A stretch of DNA of 64,000 nt. Source: Saltatorellus ferox (GTDB lineage: Bacteria > Planctomycetota > UBA1135 > GCA-002686595). Positions 1 to 8,228 of the stretch are shown here, in pieces. Under the pieces are notes generated by a model. The model ran no database searches. It saw only the letters and a list, made by a program, of their open reading frames with translations, and was not told the DNA's origin. The position numbers were made by a program, and so were the translations under genes. The DNA lies in contig CP036434.1 of NCBI GenBank assembly GCA_007751475.1, positions 7,321,524-7,385,523 of the forward strand, read 5' to 3'. Within the stretch, counting starts at the first letter, position 1. Each line of letters opens with the position of its first letter.

Positions 1-670
1 ACGCGCTCACTGCCGCAGGAGCCGCGTGCACGATGGCGGTGGAGCTAGTGCGATCCAGAGCGGCCAGCGGAACCAGCGCGGCGAGCCATCGCTCGCGCGC
101 TTCGTCGCCTCCCCCCGAGGAACGATCGAGCTCCTCGCGCAAGAGCTCGAGCCCGCGACGTAGGCGAGACCTCATCGTAGGCAGGGGCGTGCCGCTGGCG
201 GACGCGATGGAGGCGGCGGACATTCCGTCCTGGTAGCGCAGGACCAGCGGCGTTCGGTAGGTGTCCGGTAGTGCGGCGAGCGCCTTGTGGAGAAGCTGCT
301 GCCGTTCAAGTCGCTCGGCGATGGCGTCAGGGGACGCGGCGGGCCCGGGAGTACTTCCCATGGAGCTCGCCTCACCCAGGAGAGCCGGGCCCTGGACTCT
401 CCTGCGATCGATGGACCGTCGCCGCAGCGTGGTCGCGAGCCACGCCCGAAGGCGCGACGGGCCCAGGGCGGCGAGTTCGCCTCCCGCACGCCTCGGCGGG
501 CGAGTGCTTTCGCCCTCGTGGCGTGCCTGCGTCAGGGCGGACGCGAGCGTTTCCTGGACGAGGTCCTCGGCCGCGTGCTCATCGGACACGAGCGCGCGCG
601 CGAGACGAGCGAGGAAGGGGACCTGCTGTTCGAGGGAGTTCGCGAGGCCGCTGGTGGAGTGTTCGTGCAT
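1..670 (-). CDS. ECF-type RNA polymerase sigma factor, 3' end beyond window
   Basis: I translated this by hand from the ATG whose complement lies at 668-670; 223 codons are open up to the window edge and no stop is reached. The product begins MHEHSTSGLANSLEQQVPFL. Region 2 is clear (LVSDEHAAEDLVQETLASAL, about residues 27-46; the D-A-A-E-D-L-V-Q-E-T pattern is diagnostic). Region 4 follows (LPDTYRTPLVLRYQDGMSAA, then IASASGTPLPTMRSRLRRGL), giving the usual helix-turn-helix that reads the -35 element. After region 4 the protein continues for at least 35 residues (WLAALVPLAALDRTS and on), so it has a C-terminal extension and probably a further domain off the window. No anti-sigma gene is visible. 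The sigma-factor call is firm; the target regulon is unknown. Confidence 0.88.
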   Translation of the reverse strand, partial: MHEHSTSGLANSLEQQVPFLARLARALVSDEHAAEDLVQETLASALTQARHEGESTRPPRRAGGELAALGPSRLRAWLATTLRRRSIDRRRVQGPALLGEASSMGSTPGPAASPDAIAERLERQQLLHKALAALPDTYRTPLVLRYQDGMSAASIASASGTPLPTMRSRLRRGLELLREELDRSSGGGDEARERWLAALVPLAALDRTSSTAIVHAAPAAVSA

Positions 671-872
671 GTCGAGGGTCGCCGGGGGACTGCCTGGGCC
701 CCGCAAGACGATACGCCACGCGGTCTTGATGATCGAAACCGAGAGAAGTGCCAGTGACCTCAGATGCGCGCCTGGAGCATGTAGAGCCGGTGGGCGATCA
801 CAAGGGTCGTGCGACCCGCGAGGACGTTCAAGGGGAGATGACGGACGGCTTCAAAGAGACCAAGCGTACTGG

Positions 873-2657
873 CTACGGCGACTTCTGAGCGCCCAATCGA
901 GCGCGGCGCGCCGCAGCGCGAGCCCACGCTGCGGGGCGATCGCCAAAGCACTCGGTGATGGCGTCCACACCGATCACCGTGCCTTTGGCGAGACGCCCTA
1001 GAAGCGCGATCGGGAGCGGTTGCCCGTCCTCCTTCCGGATGATGTAGCCGTTCTCGTCCGTCTCGACTCCGAGATGGTTGTCGACCGCTGCCATGAGTCC
1101 GTCCTCCAGCATGCCCTTGATGAGGGGTGAAGAGACTCTCTTGACCTTCGGGTCATCGAGCACCGAGTCGATCATCGTCGTCGCGGTGAATTGAGCCTCG
1201 CCTTTCCGAAGGGTCCACCCGTCGATCGAGCACTCAATCGCGGGATCTTCGAGTGTGTCGAGCGTGAGCACGCCCGCTTCACAGAGCGCCAGCAGCTGCT
1301 GATGGCTCTCAACGGGCGGCCCGAAGGAGAAACGCTTCATCCGTTCATCCAGCTCGATGATCGCGGAGAAGACGTCGGCCGGCAGTGCCCCGTGGGAGAA
1401 CGCGCGGCGGAAGAGGGTGTGGCACTGCCGCCAGACCTGACCGGCGCAGTAGTCCAGCGTGACGTCGCGTACGCCTGTCGCCATCCCGATGAAGATGTCG
1501 AGTGCATCCTCAGGAGGCATGTTGCGGTCCATGATGCACCCGTGCTGGATGGTCGAGTCGAGCAGCCAGCGCTCCACGAGCTCGGAGACCGATTCGAGGG
1601 TGAGATCGCCGCAGCGAACGGGCCGCTCAAGCTCTTTGAACCGTCGCGCGATCACCGGGGCCATGGTGCGGGTCAGGAAGCGCACGCCCTTTGCCGTCGA
1701 CTGGGCGGTCTGGTCCGATAGCAAGGACTCGAGCTGCTCCAGCTCTTCATCCTCCGGTCGATATTGCCTATCGATCTTCGCATTCAGCGGCTTGGCACCC
1801 ATGGTCATCCCGTCCAGGGAGAACGGTGCCACGACCAGGGTTGGGCCCTTCAGTGCGTAGGTCTGCCGGCGGGTGTATCCGTCCACGAGCGTGAAAGTTC
1901 CGTGCTGCTCAGCGAGCGCCCGCACCGCATCGATCATGGCCAGACCGTAGCCCCTCACCGCTACGCGCCTGTCCCCGGCGAGACCGGTCTCGCCCGTGTA
2001 CTGCGATACCGGATACGGATCGCTATACAGCGTGAGTCCACTGACGCGCGCCACCGTCTCTTTCCACTCCGCCAGCTGCTCATCGGGCTCAGTGGGCTGA
2101 TGTCCAACGGTCAGCAATACCTCGTCAAACACCTGGGTCTCACCGTCGTTCGTTCGCACTTTGCAGGCGCCGTCCCGGTAGAAAACCCGTTCCACGCACG
2201 ATTGAACGAGTCTGGCGATGCCCGCCGCGCGGAGGGGTTCTGCCAGCGTCTGGAACCGCTCATGCATGTACTGTCCGACCTTCCGTCTGGAGGGGAACTG
2301 ATCAGGGCGAGCTGCGGGCCACGCCTCTGGTTCAAAGCCGGCCCATGTGTGATAGTCCGGGAAGCCGGGTACGACGACTCCGGAGTACGTCATCTCTTCG
2401 CGGGCCTCAAGGAGGAGGGCTCGTTCCGTCAAGTTGACCCAGTTGGAGGCTTCTCCCTCCAGCGAGTAGACCGGCCCACTTCCAGGGAAGTCCGACGCCT
2501 CAAAGAGCGTGATGCGAGCTGGACGAGCGTCCGCTCTACGGGCGAGCTCGCCCATCAGGCGCTGGAAGGCGTAGCCGCCCCGCGGGCCGATGCCGATGAT
2601 CGCATATTGGATCACGGTCCGTTCTGGCTGAGGAGGGGGGGGGGAGTCTGCACACAT
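873..2657 (-). CDS. FAD/NAD(P)-binding protein (FAD-NAD(P)-binding domain family)
   Basis: 594 residues from the ATG. A dinucleotide-binding loop sits near the start (IIGIGPRGGYAF, about residues 18-29), followed by the pattern of the large FAD/NAD(P)-binding family of putative flavin monooxygenases and oxidoreductases: LFEASDFPGSGPVYSLEGEA, then LTVGHQPTEPD and VRGYGLAMIDA. The substrate cannot be told. The first codons contain a run of ten C. A GTG codon about 15 codons downstream, just before IQYAIIG, is an alternative start that would place the run in the leader. The neighbouring genes are a sigma factor and a broken catalase, so context gives no pathway. Family assignment is fairly sure; function is unknown. 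Confidence 0.8.
   Translation of the reverse strand: MCADSPPPPQPERTVIQYAIIGIGPRGGYAFQRLMGELARRADARPARITLFEASDFPGSGPVYSLEGEASNWVNLTERALLLEAREEMTYSGVVVPGFPDYHTWAGFEPEAWPAARPDQFPSRRKVGQYMHERFQTLAEPLRAAGIARLVQSCVERVFYRDGACKVRTNDGETQVFDEVLLTVGHQPTEPDEQLAEWKETVARVSGLTLYSDPYPVSQYTGETGLAGDRRVAVRGYGLAMIDAVRALAEQHGTFTLVDGYTRRQTYALKGPTLVVAPFSLDGMTMGAKPLNAKIDRQYRPEDEELEQLESLLSDQTAQSTAKGVRFLTRTMAPVIARRFKELERPVRCGDLTLESVSELVERWLLDSTIQHGCIMDRNMPPEDALDIFIGMATGVRDVTLDYCAGQVWRQCHTLFRRAFSHGALPADVFSAIIELDERMKRFSFGPPVESHQQLLALCEAGVLTLDTLEDPAIECSIDGWTLRKGEAQFTATTMIDSVLDDPKVKRVSSPLIKGMLEDGLMAAVDNHLGVETDENGYIIRKEDGQPLPIALLGRLAKGTVIGVDAITECFGDRPAAWARAAARRARLGAQKSP
2635..2644. repeat. homopolymer of ten G (C10 in the coding strand) at the start of the FAD/NAD(P) gene
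   Basis: Ten uninterrupted G on the plus strand encode the proline run in MCADSPPPPQ. Tracts of this length are prone to replication slippage. A change of one or two bases would put the ATG start out of frame, whereas the downstream GTG start would still give a full domain. Confidence 0.9.
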
Positions 2658-2737
2658 GATACTGGTGTCCTATCGCCCTAGCATAACTACGTGAGGCGAC
2701 GATACAGACGATCCCGCCCCGTTTCGTCAAGCATGGC

Positions 2738-4303
2738 TCAGAGCCTCTCCTCTCGCTCCCAGTGGCGGTGCTTCTTCGCGTGTTCGATGAAGGAATCCGT
2801 GTCAGAGCCTTCGATGGTGACGACTGCTTCGTCCTCCGCAAGGGCCGGACCAAGGCCAGCTTTGTCCAGCAGTCTGATTCCTGGTTTCGTCAAACCGATG
2901 ACCTTCAGGTGGACGAACGCGTCGCGCACCCAGTCGATGGCAGCCGGTTGATCCAGGAGTTTCTCGATCGAATCCGGACCGGGGGCCACGACGACCGCAT
3001 CGAAAAGGACCGAGGGAGCTCCTGCCAGGAAGTGGTCGGTCGCGACATCCTTGCCGCGATCTGTCTCGATCGTTCCTGGCGTCAGCCCGACGATGGCGAT
3101 CTGCGCATCCTCTGCCTTGGCCGCCTTCTTGAGGGCGTTGTGAACGCGCGATGGGAAGCCATCCGTTACGAGCAAGGCGATCGTCTTTCCAGCCAGCGAG
3201 TCAGGGGCCTTTTGAACCTGTGACAGGGCCGGCGACGGCTCCATGTCGAAGGGCTTCACCGCGGGTCTCGCTGGTTGGACCTTGCCGGCCATCCCGAGCT
3301 TCTCCGCAACGCCACGGCAGAGAGGGTCGGCCACGACGGCTAGATGGCCCAGCATCCGCTCACGGATCTCGGTGCTTTCACACTTGCCCAGCTCGAACCC
3401 GAAGGCCGCCACAATGTGGCGCTGCTCCGGCTCCGTCATCGACTTCCAGAATAGACGCGCCTGGGAGTAGTGATCGGCGAAGCTCTCGGGTCGCTGCCGA
3501 AGCTTCAACCCCTCCTCGTGAGCCTCCACGGACTTGAAACCGGCTTCCGGATTCTCGCGGCGGTGCTCTGAGTCGAGGCTGCTCGGATCGTACGAAACGC
3601 GGCCCTTGGGCACGCTCTGCTGCATATTCCCGTCGCGCTGGAAGTTCCCCATCGGGCACTTTGGTCGATTGATCGGGATCTGGTGGAAGTTCGGTCCACC
3701 CAATCGAGTGAGCTGCGTGTCAAGGTATGAGTGGAGTCGCCCCTGCAGCAGCGGATCGTTGGAGAAATCGATGCCCGGCACGAGGTGCGAAGGGCAGAAA
3801 GCGACCTGCTCCGTCTCTGCGAAGAAGTTGTCCACGTTGCGGTCGAGCACCATGCGGCCGAGCGGTCGAAGCGGCACGATCTCTTCGGGGATCAGCTTGG
3901 TCGGGTCGAGCACGTCGAAGTCGAACTTCTCGGCCTCTTTTGCCGTGAACGCTTGAACGGAAAGCTCCCACTCGGGGCACACTCCGTTCTCGATGGCATC
4001 CCAGAGGTCCCGTCGGTGGAAGTCGGGGTCGGCGCCGGCAATCTTGACGGCCTCGTCCCAGGTAAGCGAGAAGGTGCCGAGCGACGGACGCCAGTGGAAC
4101 TTCACGAACGTCGACTTACCCTTCGCGTCGACCATTCGGAACGTGTGAACTCCGAACCCTTCCATCATGCGGAAGGAGCGAGGGATCGCGCGGTCTGACA
4201 TCGCCCACATGAGCATGTGGACTGATTCAGGGGTCAAGGACACGAAGTCCCAGAAGGTGTCGTGCGACGGATAGGACTTCCAAGCGGGGTGTCGACACGC
4301 CAG
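2738..4303 (-). pseudogene. large-subunit catalase (KatE/HPII-like), N-terminal half missing
   Basis: The reading frame matches clade-2 large catalases from the segment SHDTFWDFVSLTPESVHMLM onward. It includes WAMSDRAIPRSFRMMEGFG, the proximal haem-ligand region LQGRLHSYLDTQLTRLGGPN (the Tyr is present), and the C-terminal flavodoxin/DJ-1-like domain (LAGKTIALLVTDGFPSRVHN to the end). HPII-type enzymes are about 700-750 residues; here about 520 codons are open. The frame is closed upstream by a stop at 4304-4306, and everything before HDTFWD, including the distal catalytic His and Asn, is absent. The best in-frame start is a GTG at 4243. The decayed IS91 transposase lies directly upstream. 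A truncated polypeptide could be made, but without the distal His it should not be an active catalase. Confidence 0.85.
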
Positions 4304-4393
4304 TCACCGTAGCCTGAGGCCCGATTCTTTGCTATCCCCATCCTCACCGTCCACGCGGGAGCGCCCGAGCGGCCAGCGGCCTCTTCGGTGAGC

Positions 4394-4484
4394 GGAAATC
4401 GCCCGATTTCCCCCTCTCCGAACGGCACCGCTGGTTCACTTCACCACGACCTGCAGCCAGCACCCTCCCCAAGAGTGCTGGCTG
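4394..4484. repeat. two hairpins beyond the 3' end of the IS91-like transposase (possible element end)
   Basis: Arms 4454-4463 and 4475-4484 are perfect over 10 bp with an 11-nt loop. Arms 4394-4400 and 4405-4411 pair over 7 bp with a 4-nt loop. IS91-family elements carry their origin as a subterminal hairpin just past the transposase 3' end, so one of these could be the oriIS relic. CTTG and GAAC tetranucleotides lie close by (about 4487-4502). The assignment is inference. Confidence 0.4.
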
Positions 4485-4534
4485 ATCTTGTTTCATCGAA
4501 CACGATGGCCCGCGCGCCGCTCTTCCGCAGCTTT

Positions 4535-5700
4535 CTACTTCCCGAAGTCCAGCCGCCCCGTGAAGTAGACACGGCCGAGGCGGCATCGGTATTCGGACCT
4601 CGAGCTTTGCCGGTGGGGAACGACTCGGGCCCGGCGATGACGGGGCTCCCCCACCGAGCGAATCGGATGACCTCCTCGCTGCCGCTCTCACCCCCTCCAG
4701 CACCTTCCGCGCTGTCTCCGGATCTGTGATCACGGAGATCATGTGCCTGCGCCCGCGGCAGCGCGGGCGCTTGAGAACATCTTCCGAAAACACCCGCTTC
4801 AGAAGATCTGCCCAGCGGATGTACCTCTGATCCTTCGACGGCTCCCCCGCACTCTTCGCGGCGTCTTCATCGGCGACGTCCACCTCCTTCGGCTCCTTCC
4901 GAACCACCGGACGCGGCACCACCAGATCACGCAATGATGAGGCCGGGGCCAGCACTCCCTGATACGTCAGCTGATGCTCGCGCGGATGCGGCGCGAGCGC
5001 CGCCAGTCGAGCCATGAACTCATGCGGCGTCATGACGAAGCCCTTGGTCCCATCACGCCAGGCCTTGCGCAGCAGCCACGAGACCATCCCATCGGGACGG
5101 ACATCGAAGCGTTCCAGACTGATGGCGGGTCTGGTCACGTAGCGGCAGAGCTTCTCCAGTTGCGCCCGCTGGCCCTTCCGGATCAGCGCACGCAACGAGA
5201 ACCCGTCAGCGTTCACCACCAGTGGAGGCGGCACGTACTGACTCCCCCAACCCGACGACTGAAACGTAAGGCCGAGATCAGGTTCGATGAGGCGCTTCAG
5301 CGGGCGGCCTGCGACCTCGCCCAACGGAATCAGCGACTTCACCGATGCCGCTTTCAGGCCTGGGAAGAAGGAACCCTCACGCGCATCCCCGAAGTCGAGC
5401 AGCGGTGACTCATCCGCGCCCCCGTCCGCGATTTCCCAAGGGGGGTCGTCGCCTTTGCGTAGGGGCAGGCCGAGTGAGATTGGGTCGAGGGAGAAGCGCT
5501 TCAGCACCCGACGGATGCGCTCGATCGCGTCACCGTGTACACGCTCGACCTCCGCCGACGTGAGAGGATCTGCGGGCAGAAAGACGGGAGACTCGAAAGC
5601 GCTGCGCGTGACTTACACACCGTCCTCGAACTCCGCGAGGAAACCGGGAAGGTGGGCCCGGACGAAATTCTGGAGCGGCGAGCGGCCCCCCGTGCCCCTG
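4535..5700 (-). pseudogene. IS91-family transposase, decayed
   Basis: Landmarks of the IS91 (Y2/REP) transposase C-terminal half are readable on the minus strand: LCRYVTRPAISLERFDVRPD, AWRDGTKGFVMTPHEFMARL, HQLTYQGVLAPASSLRDLVV and RWADLLKRVFSEDVLKRPR. The zinc-knuckle Cys before PRC is Arg here. The expected C-terminus (YRCRLGRVYFTGRLDFGK, stop at 4535-4537) is intact but in a different frame from the main body, so a frameshift lies near 4600-4650. Upstream, a short N-terminal relic (SPLQNFVRAHLPGFLAEFED, about 5620-5685) ends in a stop at 5614-5616 and joins directly to the late part of the protein. The zinc domain and the catalytic tyrosine core are deleted. It cannot be functional. Confidence 0.85.
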
Positions 5701-5870
5701 AAGATGTCCGGTGGATCGCCCATTCCAGAGGAACGGACCGAGCCAGTTCGAAGCGGGTTGCGCGTGGCGCTCTATGGAAGACACTCCCTCGGAGAGGACC
5801 ATCGACGAAATGGCGACCGAATGGCGACGTCGACGGCTTCCGAGCAGGACTGCGTTCACTCGCGTGCGTA

Positions 5871-6194
5871 CTACAAGACCTTCGCCTCGAAGGCGTCGGC
5901 GATCGCCGCGGCGACGTAGACCCGTTCGACGGAGCAGCAGACCTGGCCGGTGTTGCGCAGGGAGTTCTCGGCTGCGCTCTTCGCGGCTGCGTTCAGATCG
6001 GCGTCGGCGAAGACGACCATCGGGTCCTTTCCGCCGAGCTCCAGCACGAGGCGCTTCAGCGATCCTGCGGCGGCCTTCATGATCGCCTGGCCCGTCGCGC
6101 GGCTACCGACGAAGCCGATCATGTCGACGTCGGCCTCCACGAGCGCAGCCCCCGTTTCGCCGTCGCCTTGCACCAGCTCGAGCACGCCGTCCGG
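5871..6194 (-). pseudogene. aldehyde dehydrogenase fragment
   Basis: About 108 codons match the middle of NAD(P)-dependent aldehyde dehydrogenases: PDGVLELVQGDGETGAAL, then DMIGFVGSRATGQAIM, then RLVLELGGKDPMVVFADADL (the ELGGKD glutamate region), then NTGQVCCSVERVYVAAAIAD, which holds the catalytic-cysteine region. It stops at VL right after AFEAK. Full enzymes are about 480-500 residues, so both ends are missing: the cofactor-binding N-terminus is lost at about 6194 and the C-terminal third at 5871. It lies between the IS91 relic and a fragment of an unrelated secreted protein on the other strand. Confidence 0.85.
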
Positions 6195-6276
6195 GCCTTG
6201 CCGCTGCCGGGCTTTGGCGCCGTGCAGCCCGGGGACTCGCTCGTGTTCCAGATGTGGTATCGCGACGCGCGAGGTC
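6195..6276 (+). pseudogene. C-terminal scrap of a secreted protein (Q-x-W-x-R-D module)
   Basis: The plus strand reads LPGFGAVQPGDSLVFQMWYRDARG. This matches the ends of the large secreted proteins elsewhere in the window (for example VQPGETWYFQCWFRDIGPSS at the 27.8-kb end). Only about 25 residues survive. It abuts the aldehyde dehydrogenase fragment at about 6194 and has no upstream coding sequence. Confidence 0.6.
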
Positions 6277-6288
6277 CAACTCGACAGC

Positions 6289-7284
6289 CTACCTCAGTAC
6301 GTCCGAGAGAACCGGCTCCATCGCGGCCATCCAGGCGTGCCGACCCTCCTCAGTGATATGCAGGCTATCGCGACCGAGCGTGGCTCGCGGCTGGCCTTCC
6401 TCGTCAACGAAGGAGCCTGACAGATCGAGGTAGTGCACTTGATCGCCGAGCGCCGTCAACGCGGCCGACGCGAGGCGAGCGTGAACCTCGTCGATGGAGC
6501 GGCGAACCTGTCCCTCGGGGTCCGCTCCTGCGGGGAAGGGACCCGCGATCACGATCTCCGCGCTCGGGAAGCGAGCGCGCAGCGCCTTCACCACGGCCAC
6601 GATCCCCTGGAACGTCTCGTTCCCCGTATGGGACGCGGCGTGGATGTTGTTGACACCGATCTGCAGCACGATCACACGCGGACGGAAGCCGTCCAGCGAG
6701 CCCGCAGCGATCCGGTAGAGAAGGTGCTCCGTTCGGTCGCCCGACAGCCCGAGCGAGATCGCGCGGCGCTCGCCCTGAAAGCGATCGAAGGCACGATCTC
6801 CGCTCGCCACGGCTCGCCGGTTCGAATGGCCCGTCAGGCCCTGGGTGATCGAGTCTCCGAGGAAGACGACGTCCATCGGCGGCTCGTCACGCGCGGCCAC
6901 TTCGAGGGCCTGGAGCGACGCGAAGGCCGTGCGCCAGGTGCCCCCGCCCCAGCCCGCACTCTGGCCGCGGTACTCGGCGGACGGCGTCGCGTGCAGGCTC
7001 GGCTCGCTCTCGGCGGAGCGCTGGCCCGCGGCGCGCAGCAGGGCTCGCAGGAGCGGCGCCACCGGGTCGAGCCCGTGAGGATGATGGTCGAGTCCCGGCT
7101 TGCGCCAGATCGTGACCTCGCCGCCCGCCGCGAGGTAGGCGGAGCGCAGACGCTCGGCGTTCTCGGCGGGCGGGACGACCTGGTCCGCGGTTCCGACCAC
7201 CAGGAAGAGCGGAACGCCCGCGGCGGCGAGGGGCGCCAGGCCGTCGAGCGCGGGAGGCTCGAGGTCCCACGTGGCCAAGGTGGA
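6289..7284 (-). CDS. 3' half of a broken multidomain hydrolase: alpha/beta-hydrolase C-terminus plus GDSL esterase
   Basis: This frame picks up as PALDGLAPLAAAGVPLFLVV, the C-terminal strand and Asp region of an alpha/beta hydrolase. It continues GTADQVVPPAENAERL and GLDHHPHGLDPVAPLL (His region), then a complete SGNH/GDSL domain: VVFLGDSITQGLTGHSNRR (block I Ser), VLQIGVNNIHAASHTGNE, and DSLHITEEGRHAWMAAMEPV (Asp/His block V). The preceding gene half is in another frame. Compared with related proteins, roughly 100 or more residues between RGFHL and the PALDGLAPL segment are absent, including the nucleophile elbow of the alpha/beta hydrolase. It is part of one ancestral gene with 7275-8206. 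The GDSL domain itself looks intact, but it has no obvious start of its own. Confidence 0.65.
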   Translation of the reverse strand, partial: STLATWDLEPPALDGLAPLAAAGVPLFLVVGTADQVVPPAENAERLRSAYLAAGGEVTIWRKPGLDHHPHGLDPVAPLLRALLRAAGQRSAESEPSLHATPSAEYRGQSAGWGGGTWRTAFASLQALEVAARDEPPMDVVFLGDSITQGLTGHSNRRAVASGDRAFDRFQGERRAISLGLSGDRTEHLLYRIAAGSLDGFRPRVIVLQIGVNNIHAASHTGNETFQGIVAVVKALRARFPSAEIVIAGPFPAGADPEGQVRRSIDEVHARLASAALTALGDQVHYLDLSGSFVDEEGQPRATLGRDSLHITEEGRHAWMAAMEPVLSDVLR

Positions 7285-8206
7285 AGCCGCGGTCGAGGAG
7301 CGCGCGATCCAGCGCTGGCTCGTGACCAAAGAAGCGCGCTCGCCAGACCCAGGGCGCGCCCGCGGCGACGCGGTCCGGCGCGACCAGGATGCACGCGGGC
7401 GAGCCCTCGACTGCGAGCGTGAAGTCCGCGCGCTCGAAGCCGTGGAACTCCGACAACTTCGCGCCGGGCTTCGCCTCGAGCAGCGCGGCCAGGGGCGCTT
7501 GCCCGGCACAGGGCTCCATGGTGAGCGCACCCGCGAGCCGATAGGCGATGCGCTCGGCGCCAAAGGCGTTCGGGTGCACGCCATCCGTCACGTCGCGTGT
7601 TCTGAGTCCATCGCGCATGTCGACGAACTCGACGCCGTCCATCCCCCGCGCAGCGCGGCGCAGGGCCGCCGATAGATCCCGCAGCCGAGGCTGGCGCTCG
7701 GTCAGGTTCAGCACGCGCTCTTCGGTCAGCCCCGGGAGATCTGGGAAGATCGGCGGCGGCGACGCGAGCAGCACGCGGAGGTTCGCGTTCTCCTCGCGAA
7801 GCTTCTGCACCAGCGCGATCAATCGCCCTTCGACCGGTGCTCCCCAGTCTCCCCCAACTTCCGGGCGATGGGAGTCGTTCGTCCCGAGCATCAGCACCGC
7901 GACGTCCGGCCGAAACGCGAGGCCCTTCGCCAGCGCCTTGGACGAACCGTAGGGCAGCGAGCCATCGGGCCGAAGCGTGTGCCCAGGAGCTCCGAAGCCT
8001 CTCACCTCGTAGTCCTCGCCGAGCAAGCGCTGCAGCACGGCGGGATAGGCGGAGAAGGCGCGGTCTTCGCCGGTCTCGCCAGCGCCCTGCCCGAACGTGA
8101 TCGAGTCCCCGAGGCAGGCGACGCGGATCTGGGCGCGGCCGATCTCGGCCAAGGAGAAGAGCGCGAGGAGGGTGAGCAAGGACCGTCGAATGCGAATGGA
8201 GGGCAT
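7275..8206 (-). CDS. 5' half of the same gene: secreted SGNH/GDSL hydrolase
   Basis: The start is ATG at 8206. A signal peptide spans about residues 1-25 (LLTLLALFSLAEIGRA). An SGNH hydrolase domain follows: RVACLGDSITFGQGAG (Ser35), VAVLMLGTNDSHRPE, and a late DGVHPNAFG with the catalytic Asp/His. After about residue 230 a second domain begins (LLEAKPGAKLSEFHGFERAD, then WVWRARFFGHEPALDRALLD), typical of the start of an alpha/beta hydrolase. Right after RGFHL the frame becomes meaningless, continuing open to 6887 only by chance in high-GC sequence. The coherent continuation is in the frame of 6289-7284. A deletion plus frameshift at about 7270-7284 explains this; sequencing error alone would not explain the missing length. 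Confidence 0.7.
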
Positions 8207-8228
8207 CGCGCCAGTCTACCCGTGAGCG

